Shown: piece after piece, positions 43,379 through 52,497 of the stretch
How the letters are laid out: each line of letters opens with the position of its first letter
Position numbering within the stretch: position 1 is the stretch's first letter
Origin: Pseudomonas viridiflava
Lineage (GTDB): Bacteria; Pseudomonadota; Gammaproteobacteria; Pseudomonadales; Pseudomonadaceae
Reading direction: 5' to 3'
Length of the DNA: 64,000 bases
Assembly (NCBI RefSeq): GCF_900602065.1
Contig: NZ_UWFN01000350.1
Location: 248,001-312,000, forward strand
Made by a program: the position numbers and the translations under genes
The notes under the pieces: generated by a model
The model's input: the letters and a program-made list of their open reading frames with translations, nothing else
Database searches by the model: none
What the model was told of the DNA's origin: nothing

Positions 43379-43448
43379 TGAGCGCTCTTTTGGTTTGCAG
43401 ATTGGTTGGGGCAATCAGCTTATCTCTGCTGAGTTTGAAACGCATACC

Positions 43449-43517
43449 TTGTAGAAGCTGCCGAAGGCTGCGATGCGTTTTTCCTGACATATCGGTATCG
43501 CAGCCTTCGGCAGCTCT
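43449..43517. repeat. REP palindrome pair, family C
   Basis: TTGTAGAAGCTGCCGAAGGC left arm and GCCTTCGGCAGCTCT right arm about 70 bp apart; a second copy lies at 47056-47129. Confidence 0.88.
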
Positions 43518-43556
43518 CATAAAAACAAAATAAATTACTGAATGAATGGAGTTTTT

Positions 43557-43647
43557 CTGTAGGAGTGAGCTTGCTCGCGATAGCGTCAGCTCATGCGATA
43601 AATTTGTCGACCAGGAAATCGAATCGCGAGCAAGCTCACTCCTACAG
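43557..43647. repeat. REP palindrome pair, family B
   Basis: CTGTAGGAGTGAGCTTGCTC left arm and its inverse (GAGCAAGCTCACTCCTACAG) at the right, 91 bp overall. Another copy at 57061-57152. With the family C element just upstream, the 404-bp gap before comM is almost wholly REP sequence. Confidence 0.92.
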
Positions 43648-43782
43648 GTCCAATGTTTGCAGCGCAACAGCGCGGTGTCTCGGACACAACGCGATCTCTC
43701 ATTAACACCCCGCAACCATTCATTCCTTCAAAGCTCGCCCCGATGTCGCAGGATGCGGGGGTCGCTTTTTCAAGGAAGAATC

Positions 43783-45276
43783 ATGTCTCTGGCCATCGTT
43801 CATAGTCGTGCCCAAGTGGGCGTTGAGGCACCTGCTGTCACGGTCGAAGCGCATTTGGCTAACGGTTTGCCTGCGTTGACGCTGGTGGGTTTGCCGGAAG
43901 GTGCGGTGCGCGAAAGCAAGGATCGGGTGCGCAGTGCGATTCTTAATTCCGGGCTGAAATTCCCGGATCGGCGTATCACGCTCAACCTCGCTCCGGCTGA
44001 TCTGCCCAAGGACGGCGGCCGATTTGATCTGGCGATCGCTTTGGGTTTGCTGGCTGCCAGCGGTCAGGTGCCATTGGTGGCGTTGCAGGATGTCGAATGC
44101 CTTGGCGAACTGGCACTGTCGGGTGCGATTCGACCGATTCAGGGGGTGTTGCCTGCGGCGTTGGCGGCACGCGCTGCACAACGCACGCTGATCATCCCTG
44201 CAGTCAATGCTGAAGAAGCGTGTCTGGCGTCGGGCTTACGGGTGATTGCGGTCAATCATCTGCTGGAGCTGGTGGCGCATTTCAACGGGCAGACGCCGAT
44301 CACGCCTTATCAGTCCAGCGGGCTTTTGCATCAGCCCAAGCCTTACCCGGATCTTAGCGAAGTGCAGGGCCAGACCGCTGCGAAACGGGCGCTGATCATT
44401 GCCGCTGCGGGTGCTCATAACCTGTTGTTCAGCGGCCCACCCGGCACCGGCAAAACCCTGCTCGCCAGCCGCTTGCCGGGTTTGCTGCCGCCGCTGGATG
44501 AATATGAAGCGCTGGAGGTTGCGGCGATTCAGTCGGTGGCCAGTCAGATCCCGCTCACCTGTTGGCCGCAGCGACCGTTTCGTCAGCCTCATCACTCGGC
44601 GTCCGGCCCGGCATTGGTTGGCGGTGGCAGTCGGCCGCAGCCCGGTGAAATCACCCTCGCCCATCACGGCGTTCTGTTTCTGGATGAGTTGCCGGAATTT
44701 GATCGGCGCGTATTGGAAGTGCTTCGCGAGCCTTTGGAGTCGGGCCATATTGTGATCTCCCGAGCGCGGGATCGGGTGCGATTTCCGGCGCGCTTTCAAC
44801 TGGTCGCAGCGATGAACCCCTGCCCCTGTGGATATCTCGGCGAGCCGACCGGAAGGTGCCGGTGTTCGACGGAGCAGATTCAGCGGTATCGCAACAAACT
44901 CTCGGGACCTTTGCTGGACCGTATTGACTTGCACCTGACTGTCGCCCGAGAAACCACCGCCCTCAATCCCTGCGTGCAGAACGGTGAAACCACCGCCAGT
45001 GCTGCGGCGGTAGTTGCTCAAGCCCGGGATTGCCAGAACAAACGTCAAGGCTGCGCCAATGCTTTTCTGGATATGCCCGGGCTACGCAAGCATTGCGGGT
45101 TAACCCGTGAGGACGAGGCCTGGCTTGAAACGGCCTGTGAGCGATTGACCTTGTCACTGCGTTCGGCGCACCGGTTGCTCAAGGTGGCGAGGACGCTGGC
45201 CGATCTGGAGCAGGTGGAGGCGATCAATCGCAGTCATGTGGCCGAGGCGTTGCAGTATCGACCGGCGAGTGGTTGA
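43783..45276 (+). CDS. comM: YifB/ComM Mg-chelatase-like AAA+ helicase
   Basis: 497 aa. An N-terminal Lon-protease-like domain (residues 5-170; VEAHLANGLPALTLVGLPEGAVRESKDRVRSAI), AAA+ domain with Walker A GPPGTGKTLL, Walker B GVLFLDELPEF, a zinc-like CPCGYLGEPTGRCRC insert, and a C-terminal helical domain (SLRSAHRLLKVARTLADLE). ComM drives branch migration during natural transformation in related bacteria. ATG 43783 follows AAGGAAG; the longer frame reads through REP sequence. Confidence 0.93.
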   Translation: MSLAIVHSRAQVGVEAPAVTVEAHLANGLPALTLVGLPEGAVRESKDRVRSAILNSGLKFPDRRITLNLAPADLPKDGGRFDLAIALGLLAASGQVPLVALQDVECLGELALSGAIRPIQGVLPAALAARAAQRTLIIPAVNAEEACLASGLRVIAVNHLLELVAHFNGQTPITPYQSSGLLHQPKPYPDLSEVQGQTAAKRALIIAAAGAHNLLFSGPPGTGKTLLASRLPGLLPPLDEYEALEVAAIQSVASQIPLTCWPQRPFRQPHHSASGPALVGGGSRPQPGEITLAHHGVLFLDELPEFDRRVLEVLREPLESGHIVISRARDRVRFPARFQLVAAMNPCPCGYLGEPTGRCRCSTEQIQRYRNKLSGPLLDRIDLHLTVARETTALNPCVQNGETTASAAAVVAQARDCQNKRQGCANAFLDMPGLRKHCGLTREDEAWLETACERLTLSLRSAHRLLKVARTLADLEQVEAINRSHVAEALQYRPASG

Positions 45277-45318
45277 GGTCTGCAGCTCGCGCCATCTGTG
45301 GATGTAAATGGCGCAGAT

Positions 45319-45411
45319 CCTGTGGGAGCGGTGCTTGCCCGCGATAAGGGCACCGCGGTCTGCCAGATAAATGGAGTCGCCCTTATCGCGGGCAAGCACC
45401 GCTCCCACAGG
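45319..45411. repeat. REP palindrome pair, family A
   Basis: CCTGTGGGAGCGGTGCTTGC left arm, inverted at the right end, inner arms GATAAGGGC / GCCCTTATC. Lies between comM and the DnaA-box-like sites. Confidence 0.92.
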
Positions 45412-45448
45412 ACTGCGATCAACCATAGTGCTGTGGGCGCTCCTTAAG

Positions 45449-45493
45449 TTGTCCACAGGTTGGTTTCCTACAGCTGGAGGGGAGTTATCCACA
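45449..45493 (+). promoter_or_regulatory. Two DnaA-box-like 9-mers
   Basis: TTGTCCACA (45449-45457) and TTATCCACA (45485-45493), same strand, 36 bp apart. The second is the strict DnaA consensus; the first differs at position 3. The spacing is not that of an origin. They may titrate DnaA or be chance in a 490-bp gene-free stretch. Confidence 0.4.
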
Positions 45494-45649
45494 GATCGCC
45501 AGTGTCCTGTGCCGACAGTCGTGTCCGCCTCAACGGATTAACCTCTCTCCCGGCTGAATATTCAGCTACTGGATTTGGCGATCTGGAAAAGGGAGTGATA
45601 CTGCTGTTCATACGAAGCGGGCATATTTGCCTGCGCCTTGTTATGGCTG

Positions 45650-45748
45650 CTGTATGCGGGAGATCTTCGGGTCTGCCGGTCGCTCCTTACCGGTTCGCCA
45701 ACCCGCATGCAGCTGCCACCCTATCGTTTGGCGACGAGAAGCGGTGGC
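45650..45748 (+). ncRNA. Structured 5' leader RNA of the BRO-N gene
   Basis: Outer stem CTGTATGCGGG (45650-45660) / CCCGCATGCAG (45702-45712), 11 bp with a single G-U. Inside it are two hairpins: AGATC-TTCG-GGTCT (45661-45674, a UUCG tetraloop) and CCGGT / ACCGG (45676-45693). A third element follows: GCCACC (45715-45720) / GGTGGC (45743-45748), enclosing TCGT-TTGGCG-ACGA (45724-45737). The RBS AAGGAG starts 8 nt later and the TTG start at 45770. This three-way-junction plus hairpin is well suited to controlling initiation. The ligand or partner is unknown. Confidence 0.6.
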
Positions 45749-45769
45749 TCCCACCAAGGAGATGCACTT

Positions 45770-46285
45770 TTGAATACATGCACTAACCCACCCCAGACCC
45801 CCATGCTCTTCATCCGCCAGAAAAAACACATGCACGCCATTTGTCTCGAAGGCCAGGTCTGGTTCTGCGCGCGCGATCTGGGCTATCTGATGGGGATTTT
45901 TCTGGATGAGCACCGCGCCCGCAAACTGGCGCCCGACCAGCGCAAAACCGTTTTGCTGGAGCGCTATGGGGTGACTCAGGAAGCGCTGATGATCAGCGAA
46001 TCCGGGACCTACGCTCTGTTGCTCTACCAGCACGGCGCTCACAACGGGCCGCTGCGTGAATGGCTTGAGCATCACGTGGTGCAGACCCTGCGCGACCGTG
46101 ATCAAGTGCCGACAGCGCAACGCCCGGTACTGGGTTTGATGCATTGGCCCAACATGACGCTGAGCCTGCTGAACTGGCAGAACGAATCATGGATTCGCGT
46201 ACGCGATATGCCGGAAATATTGCTGGAACGTTCGCGGCAGAGCGCCGGGAAGACCGCTTCCTGGTGGCGACGGTTGCTAGCTTAA
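45770..46285 (+). CDS. BRO-N domain protein (phage antirepressor-like)
   Basis: 171 aa from TTG 45770, which has AAGGAG 8 nt before it; an in-frame ATG at 45803 would give 160 aa. The BRO N-terminal fold is visible: HAICLEGQVWFCARDLGYLMGI, then ARKLAPDQRKTVLL and LMISESGTYALLLYQ. A C-terminal half of about 70 residues is not recognised (LRDRDQVPTAQRPVL ... SWIRVRDMPEILLERS). BRO-N domains bind DNA in phage antirepressors. No phage genes are nearby; it is a lone domesticated or accessory gene. Confidence 0.75.
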   Translation: MNTCTNPPQTPMLFIRQKKHMHAICLEGQVWFCARDLGYLMGIFLDEHRARKLAPDQRKTVLLERYGVTQEALMISESGTYALLLYQHGAHNGPLREWLEHHVVQTLRDRDQVPTAQRPVLGLMHWPNMTLSLLNWQNESWIRVRDMPEILLERSRQSAGKTASWWRRLLA

Positions 46286-46373
46286 GCCATACAGTTGGCG
46301 TCGCGGACTGTATCTTGCGGGCCATTTGTCTCCTGCTTAAAGTGGCGCGCACTTAAGTAAGGAATACACCCTC

Positions 46374-47018
46374 ATGGAATTCAACAACGGCTTCCTGCTC
46401 AGCCTGTCGCTGTGTCTGGAAATTGGCCTGGCCAACATGGCAATGATCAATATCGCCATGCAGCGCGGTTTTACCCAAGGCGTCTGGTTGGGGCTGGGTA
46501 CCTGCGTTGGCGATCTGATCTATGCCGTACTGGCGATGATGGGCATGGCGGTCTTGTTGCAATTCGAAGCGGTGCGCTGGGTGTTGTGGATCGGCGGCTC
46601 GCTGGTGCTGTGCTTCTTGAGCGTGAAAATGCTGCTCAGTGCCTTCAAGACTGACGGGACAATGCAGCAAAGCGGTGAGCAGTGGGGCAAGACCAATCTG
46701 GCGTTGTTCTCCAAAGGCATCATGCTGGCGATGTCTTCACCGAGTGCCATTTTGTGGTTTGCGGCTGTGGGCGGCGCGATCATTGCGCGACAAGGGCATG
46801 ACGTGGCGAGCGCAGGTCTATTCCTGTCAGGCTTTTTTGCGGCGGGTTTGCTGTGGTCTATTTCGCTGTGTGCGGTGGCCTACCAGGGCGGCCGACTCAT
46901 CGGCGAGAAGCTGATGAAGTACACCTACATAGCGTCGGCGCTGATCTTTGCGTACTTCGCGGTGTACGTGGTGGTGAGCGGGTATGCGGAGTTTGTTGGG
47001 GGTGCGGTTGGTCTGTAG
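46374..47018 (+). CDS. LysE-family translocator
   Basis: 214 aa with six hydrophobic segments. LSLCLEIGLANMAMINIAMQRGFTQGVWLGLG is the N-terminal family region, though the usual SPGP motif is changed to a GLAN-like sequence; the centre carries MLAMSSPSAILWFAAVGGAII. Amino-acid or small-metabolite efflux is probable, substrate unknown. Lies after the BRO gene and ends near a REP. Confidence 0.8.
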   Translation: MEFNNGFLLSLSLCLEIGLANMAMINIAMQRGFTQGVWLGLGTCVGDLIYAVLAMMGMAVLLQFEAVRWVLWIGGSLVLCFLSVKMLLSAFKTDGTMQQSGEQWGKTNLALFSKGIMLAMSSPSAILWFAAVGGAIIARQGHDVASAGLFLSGFFAAGLLWSISLCAVAYQGGRLIGEKLMKYTYIASALIFAYFAVYVVVSGYAEFVGGAVGL

Positions 47019-47055
47019 GGGCCAACATGCAATCCCTCGCGTTGAAATGCTTTTC

Positions 47056-47129
47056 CTGTAGGAGCTGCCGAAGGCTGCGAGGCATTTGTCCTGATACACC
47101 CCTATCGCAGCCTTCGGCAGCTCCTACAG
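47056..47129. repeat. REP palindrome pair, family C
   Basis: CTGTAGGAGCTGCCGAAGGC left arm and its inverse at the right end; compare the copy at 43449-43517. Confidence 0.9.
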
Positions 47130-47178
47130 ATCCAATGTCTGCGGCGCGAAAGCGTGGTGTCAGCAATACTGAACCGCC

Positions 47179-47206
47179 AAAAAAAAACGCCCCGAAGGGC
47201 GTTTTT
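47179..47206. terminator. Bidirectional terminator after the LysE gene and the chemoreceptor
   Basis: AACGCCC / GGGCGTT stem with a short loop, flanked by runs of A and T. Confidence 0.8.
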
Positions 47207-47222
47207 CTATGTCACTTGGCAA

Positions 47223-49199
47223 TCAACGAAACCGGTCAACCTCGGTGCGCAAATCGGCGGCCAGGGTGTTCAGTTCTTCTGCGGTAATGGCCAGGTGCGA
47301 AACGACTTCACGTTGTTCGCTGTTGGCCATGGCGATGCTTTGCAGGTTGCTGCTCAACAAGGTGGCGGTGCTGCTTTGCTCTTGGGTCGCGGTGGTGATC
47401 GCAGCGAATTGCTGACCGGCCGAGCGGCTTTGCTCGTCGATCTGCGCCAGCGCAGCAGCCACTTTGGCGTTGCGCGCCAGGCCTTCCTGCATCTGGGCAT
47501 TGCCCTGCTGCATGGTGGAGATGGCGTTGCCGGTCTCTTGCTGGATGCTGGTGATCATCCCGGAGATTTCGTTGGTCGCGTCCCGGGTACGTGTTGCCAG
47601 GCTACGCACTTCGTCAGCAACCACTGCGAAGCCACGGCCTTGTTCGCCCGCCCGTGCTGCTTCGATAGCGGCGTTAAGGGCCAGCAAGTTGGTCTGGTCG
47701 GCAATCGAGGTAATCACACCGACGATGCTGCCGATTTCCTGAGAGCGTTGCCCCAACGTGTTGATGACCGCGGCAGTGCTGTTGATCGAGGCCGCGATCT
47801 GCTCTAGGGAAGATGATGCTTCCTGCATGGAGGCGCGACCGATACGGGTCTGCTGAGCGTTTTCCTGAGCCAGGCGCTCAGTATTGCCCATGTTGTCGGC
47901 GATGTTCAGCGAAGTAGCGCTGAACTCTTCAACCGCACCCGCCATGCTGACGATTTCACCGGATTGCTGCTCCATGCCGCGATACGCGCCACCGGACAGA
48001 CCGGACAGTTCGTTGGCACGGCTGCTCACCTGCTGAGCGGCCGTACGGATGTGCGAAACCATGGTGGAAAGCGCTTCACCCATCTTGTTGAAGCTGGTTG
48101 CCAATTGACCAATTTCGTCATGGCTGGTGATGTTCAAGCGCACGCTCAAATCACCGGCACCCAGTGCTTCGGCCTGACGTACCAGCTCAGACAGCGGACG
48201 CAGTTTGCTGCGCAGCAGCCAGATAGCAGAACCGACTGCAATCAGCATGGCCAACAGGCTGCCGATTGCCAGTTGCGTACCGACATTCCACGTTACAGCG
48301 CTGATTTCGTCCTTGGGCATGTTTGCCAGAACGGTCCACGGCCCACCGCTGAAAGGCTGGGCAACGCTGTAGAAGTCTTCGCTGGTGTCGCTCCAGTACT
48401 GGCCTTTACCTGGCTTTTTTGCGAATTCAGCGACTGATTTACCGGCTTGATCAAGCGCCTGTACGCCTGCTGGTGGCACCAGCCAACGGTTCTGATCATC
48501 AAGCAGGGCCAGAGAGCCTGTTTTGCCGATGCGGAAGTTCTTCAGGTTTTCGAACTGGGCATTCTGCGCATCGGTGTAATCGAAGCCGACGAACAACACC
48601 GCGATGACTTTGCCGGAGCTGTCTTTCACGGGGGTGTATTGCGTCATGTAGTAACGCTCGAACAGCACGGCTTTACCGACGTAGCCTTGGCCCGACATCA
48701 AGCGGTCGTACGCCGGGTTCTTGCGGTCGAGCATGGTGCCGATTGCGCGGCTGCCGTCCTGCTTGGTCAGCGAGGTGCTGATGCGGATGAACTCTTCACC
48801 GCTGCGCACGAATACTGTGGCTACGCCTTCAGTCAGTTGGCGGAACTCGTCAACTTCCCTGAAGTTGTTGTTCAGCGCGTGGTCTGCCAAAACCAGGCTC
48901 GGAGTCTGTACCCCGGCGACTGTGATGGGCTGATCCGCCTGAACGGTAAGGCCGCTGGCGAAACGTTTTTCAAACAGCCCGCTCAAACGCTGGGTGCTGA
49001 CCCGCAGCGTGCTGTGAAACGTGTTGAGCTGGTCGGCCAGCAAGCGCGCCTCACTCGCCATGTGCTCTTCACGAATGACGAGGTTGGCAGAGTCCAGTGA
49101 ACGCAATGCAAAGACAGTACTGCCTGAGATGACAACTGCCAGAATAACGGCCAAAGCAATACCGAGTTGCGAAGCAATTCGGGCACGGGGCTTGGACAT
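47223..49199 (-). CDS. Methyl-accepting chemotaxis protein with Cache sensor
   Basis: 658 aa. TM1 residues 8-30, a periplasmic double-Cache-like sensor (about residues 35-310; FVRSGEEFIRISTSLTKQDGSRAIGTMLD, YYMTQYTPVKDSSGKVIAVLFVGFD), TM2 near residues 315-335, HAMP (LRPLSELVRQAEALGAGDLSVRL) and a cytosolic signalling domain with the conserved tip VGVITSIADQTNLLALNAAIEAARAGEQGRGFAVVADEVRSLA. No terminal CheR-binding pentapeptide. Ligand not identifiable; relatives sense small organic molecules. Confidence 0.92.
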   Translation of the reverse strand: MSKPRARIASQLGIALAVILAVVISGSTVFALRSLDSANLVIREEHMASEARLLADQLNTFHSTLRVSTQRLSGLFEKRFASGLTVQADQPITVAGVQTPSLVLADHALNNNFREVDEFRQLTEGVATVFVRSGEEFIRISTSLTKQDGSRAIGTMLDRKNPAYDRLMSGQGYVGKAVLFERYYMTQYTPVKDSSGKVIAVLFVGFDYTDAQNAQFENLKNFRIGKTGSLALLDDQNRWLVPPAGVQALDQAGKSVAEFAKKPGKGQYWSDTSEDFYSVAQPFSGGPWTVLANMPKDEISAVTWNVGTQLAIGSLLAMLIAVGSAIWLLRSKLRPLSELVRQAEALGAGDLSVRLNITSHDEIGQLATSFNKMGEALSTMVSHIRTAAQQVSSRANELSGLSGGAYRGMEQQSGEIVSMAGAVEEFSATSLNIADNMGNTERLAQENAQQTRIGRASMQEASSSLEQIAASINSTAAVINTLGQRSQEIGSIVGVITSIADQTNLLALNAAIEAARAGEQGRGFAVVADEVRSLATRTRDATNEISGMITSIQQETGNAISTMQQGNAQMQEGLARNAKVAAALAQIDEQSRSAGQQFAAITTATQEQSSTATLLSSNLQSIAMANSEQREVVSHLAITAEELNTLAADLRTEVDRFR

Positions 49200-49394
49200 G
49201 ACGGCTCCTGGCCGAACGGAGGGTCTTCAATGACCTCTAATAGCCGTTCAGCTGAATTTGATTAAGTTAGTTAGCCTTGGTTGTACAGAATTTGTACATG
49301 GGGGCGTCAATTCTACACATCGGCCTTGTCGGGTAATACTTGAGTATGGTCCCCGGATTTGTAGGATTCGGTTACAAACTGTGTCGCAATGCCA

Positions 49395-50318
49395 CTATTC
49401 TCTGAGGATTTGCACCTCGGGCAACTCCATGGCATTGACTTCGCTCTGCAGAAAATCCCCCAATCGACGCAAGCGTTCGCTGCCGGGTCGGGTTCTTGGC
49501 CACACCAGATAATAGTCTTCGCCGCTGTAAACAGCGGTTCGCCAAGGCAGACTCAACCGGTTCTGGGCGACATCTTCGGCGACCATGAGCAGATCCCCCA
49601 TGGAAACCCCATAGCCGCGAGCGGCGGCGATCATACCTAATTCCAGCGTGTCGAACACCTGCCCGCCTTTAAGCGAAACCTGTTCCGATAACCCCGTGCG
49701 CTCCAGCCAGCTGCGCCAGTCTCTGCGGTCCGGCGTGGGGTGCAACAATTCGGCGCTGGCCAAACGCTCGATGTCCCAAGGCTGATCGTCCACCAGATTT
49801 GGCGCACCCACGGGGATCAGCAGTTCCGGAAACAGACGTATCGCCTCCCAGTCGGCGGGCAGATGTCCGCGACTGAGCAGGACGGCGCAGTCGAAAGGCT
49901 CATGACTGAAATCCACCACATCGATTTCCATCCACGCGCTGGTCAGCTGCACCTCGTTGCCCGCCTGTAAATGGCGGAAGCGGCTGAGTCGCGCCAGTAG
50001 CCAGCGCATGGTCAGGGTCGGCGGCGCTTTCATGCGCAGGATTCCCTCGTCGACCGAGAGCGTGTTACAGGCCCGTTCCAGGGACGAAAAGCCGTCGCGT
50101 ACGCCTGGCAGCAGGGTACGGGCAGCTTCGGTGAGCTGGATGTTGCGCCCGATACGTTGAAACAGCCGGCAGGAAAAGTGATCTTCCAGGGTTCGAATGT
50201 GCCGGCTCACAGCACTTTGAGTGATCGACAACTCTTCGGCTGCGCGCGTAAAGGAGCTGTGCCGTGCAGCCGCTTCAAATGCGCGCAGTGCATAAAGAGG
50301 AGGAAGACTACGAGGCAT
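49395..50318 (-). CDS. LysR-family regulator (GcvA-like)
   Basis: 307 aa. HTH: LYALRAFEAAARHSSFTRAAEELSITQSAVSRHIRTLED. Substrate-binding domain follows to the end (VQLTSAWMEIDVVDFSHEPFDCAVLL). Closest pattern is GcvA-like, but the target is unknown. Divergent from the MATE gene (157 bp apart), so the pump is a candidate target. Confidence 0.88.
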   Translation of the reverse strand: MPRSLPPLYALRAFEAAARHSSFTRAAEELSITQSAVSRHIRTLEDHFSCRLFQRIGRNIQLTEAARTLLPGVRDGFSSLERACNTLSVDEGILRMKAPPTLTMRWLLARLSRFRHLQAGNEVQLTSAWMEIDVVDFSHEPFDCAVLLSRGHLPADWEAIRLFPELLIPVGAPNLVDDQPWDIERLASAELLHPTPDRRDWRSWLERTGLSEQVSLKGGQVFDTLELGMIAAARGYGVSMGDLLMVAEDVAQNRLSLPWRTAVYSGEDYYLVWPRTRPGSERLRRLGDFLQSEVNAMELPEVQILRE

Positions 50319-50475
50319 TCAGAACGCTCCTGCTGCGGGGAGCGCCAATCTTAGCTAAAAAACCAACAGATGAGTTTTACTCATGCTAACGATCTTATTT
50401 ATCCCTTTGTGCCCCGGCACTTAAGTACCGAGAATGGGCGGCTCATAACTGCCCCCTGAAATCGAGCGTCGTGCT

Positions 50476-51858
50476 ATGCAACAACCTGCCATCAAAGAAC
50501 TCTGGATCATCCTGCGCCTCGCCGGGCCGCTGATCGCTTCACAGATGGCGCACATGCTGATGGTTTTCACCGACACCGTGATGATGGGCCACATTGGCCC
50601 GGAGGCCTTGGCGGGCGGCGGTCTGGGCGCTGCGACTTACAACTTCATTTCGTTCTTCTGCGTTGGGGTCATGGCCGCGGTCGGCACGCTGGTGGCCATC
50701 CGGCATGGTGCAGGAGACAGCAAAGGCGCTGCTCAACTGGTTCAGGCCGGCATCTGGCTGGCGTGGGGCATGGCGCTGATTGCCATGCTGATCCTGTGGA
50801 ACCTTGAGCCTATCCTCCTGCATTTCGGCCAGACTGAATCCAACGTGCACATGGCTGGTCAGTTTTTGATCACCTTGCCGCTGGCATTACCCGGTCTGCT
50901 GACGTTTATGGCCTTGCGCGGCTTCACCAGTGCGTTGGGACGGGCAGGCCCGGTCATGGCAATCAGTCTAGGCGGCGCGATTGCCAATTTCGTCCTCAAC
51001 TACGCCTTTATCCATGGAGTGTTCGGCCTGCCAAATCTGGGCTTGATGGGCATTGGTCTGGTGACGGCTGTGGTTACCAACGGTATGGCGTTGATTCTTG
51101 CGCTGCACATCCGTCGCCATCCTGCTTACGCGGCCTATCCGATCCGCGAGGGGTTCTGGCAGCTTTCGCGCAGCCACCTCAAAGAGCTATGGAAGCTGGG
51201 TTTGCCGATTGGCGGGACGTACGCGGTTGAAGTCGGGCTGTTTACTTTCGCGGCTTTTTGCATGGGAGCCATGGGCAGCACGCAAATGGCAGCGCATCAG
51301 ATCGCCCTGCAGTCAGTGTCGATGGCTTTCATGATCCCGGTGGGGATTTCCTACGCAGTGACCATGCGCATTGGTCAGCACTACGGCGCAGGTAATCTGC
51401 TTTTGGCCCGAACTGCCGGGCGCGCAGGCATAGCCTTTGGCTCTGTTGTGATGCTGATGTTCGGGATGTTGTTCTGGCTGGCACCGCACTTGGTCATTGG
51501 CCTGTTCCTGGACATCAACGACCCGAAATTCGCTGAGATTGTCGAACTGACGGTTAAATTGCTGGCTGTCGCCGCCTGGTTTGAAATTCTTGATGGCGCG
51601 CAAACCATTGCGATGGGCGCTATCCGTGGCTTCAAGGATGCGCGGACCACCTTCCTTATCGGGCTCGCCAGTTACTGGTTGGTCGCAGCGCCGGCAGCGT
51701 GGATATTTGGTTTTTACACCAACCACGGTGCAGTTGGCGTCTGGTGGGGGCTGGCGCTCGGGTTGTTGTGCGCAGCGATTGCGCTGACCTGGGCCTTCGA
51801 GAGAAAGACCTCGAAGTTGCTGCGCCGGGAAGCGGCAGCGGTGCCGGTGATGGTGTGA
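50476..51858 (+). CDS. MATE-family multidrug efflux transporter (NorM-like)
   Basis: 460 aa, 12 membrane spans. Conserved regions: LAGPLIASQMAHMLMVFTDTVMMGHIGPEALAGGGLG at the start and LPIGGTYAVEVGLFTFAAFCMGAMGS in the second half. Exports cationic drugs, coupled to H+ or Na+. Close homologues in P. aeruginosa lie in the same place, next to the GGDEF-EAL and rep genes. Confidence 0.92.
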   Translation: MQQPAIKELWIILRLAGPLIASQMAHMLMVFTDTVMMGHIGPEALAGGGLGAATYNFISFFCVGVMAAVGTLVAIRHGAGDSKGAAQLVQAGIWLAWGMALIAMLILWNLEPILLHFGQTESNVHMAGQFLITLPLALPGLLTFMALRGFTSALGRAGPVMAISLGGAIANFVLNYAFIHGVFGLPNLGLMGIGLVTAVVTNGMALILALHIRRHPAYAAYPIREGFWQLSRSHLKELWKLGLPIGGTYAVEVGLFTFAAFCMGAMGSTQMAAHQIALQSVSMAFMIPVGISYAVTMRIGQHYGAGNLLLARTAGRAGIAFGSVVMLMFGMLFWLAPHLVIGLFLDINDPKFAEIVELTVKLLAVAAWFEILDGAQTIAMGAIRGFKDARTTFLIGLASYWLVAAPAAWIFGFYTNHGAVGVWWGLALGLLCAAIALTWAFERKTSKLLRREAAAVPVMV

Positions 51859-51933
51859 GGATGTTTGATGTTGTCTGGCTACCGCTGTAGTGGACCAAAC
51901 AGAAAACACTTAACTATCTAAACTCACACAGAA

Positions 51934-52455
51934 CCTGTGGGACCGAATTCATTCGGGAAAGCGGTATTTCAAGCGATACACACGCTGCGGATGTACCGGC
52001 CCCTTCGCAAATGAATTCGCTCCCACCGGGATTGCGCTTGTGAGCAGACATAGCATCTGCCACAGAAAACGCGTCCGCAGGTAGATCAAAGGCTTTCCAG
52101 ACACCCCGTGAGAGCGCCTGGCCCAAATCACGGGTGCTGCATCAACCCTGTGGGACCGAATTCATTCGGGAAAGCGGTATTTCAAGCGATACACACGCTG
52201 CGGATGTACCGGCCTCTTCGCGAATGAATTCGCTCCCACCGGGATTGCGCTTGTGAGCAGACGTAGCATCTGCCACAGAAAACGCGTCCGCAGGTAGATC
52301 AAAGGCTTTCCAGACACCCCGTGAGAGCGCCTGGCCCAAATCACGGGTGCTGCATCAACCCTGTGGGACCGAATTCATTCGGGAAAGCGGTATTTCAAGC
52401 GATACACACGCTGCGGATGTACCGGCCCCTTCGCAAATGAATTCGCTCCTACCGG
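51934..52455. repeat. Three-copy tandem REP repeat (213-bp unit)
   Basis: CCTGTGGGACCGAATTC begins at 51934, 52147 and 52360, exactly 213 bp apart; units 1 and 2 are full and near identical, unit 3 is cut after the REP part (to about 52455). The REP inside is family E (compare 7.2 kb). The 120-bp spacer between REPs is also duplicated, which indicates recent unequal exchange or slippage. It sits between the MATE gene and the GGDEF-EAL gene, whose 3' end begins within 45 bp. Confidence 0.95.
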
Positions 52456-52497
52456 TATGTGCACTTGCAGTCCAATCTGGCGCAGGTAGCCCTGAAA

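Noticed and set aside
45449..45493. A replication origin at the DnaA-box pair
   Set aside because: Only two boxes, no AT-rich unwinding region, and no dnaA, dnaN or rpmH nearby.
45460..45786. 108-codon frame over the BRO-N leader ending in ATG CAC TAA
   Set aside because: It overlies the folded leader and the RBS of the next gene, and its product has no recognised feature.
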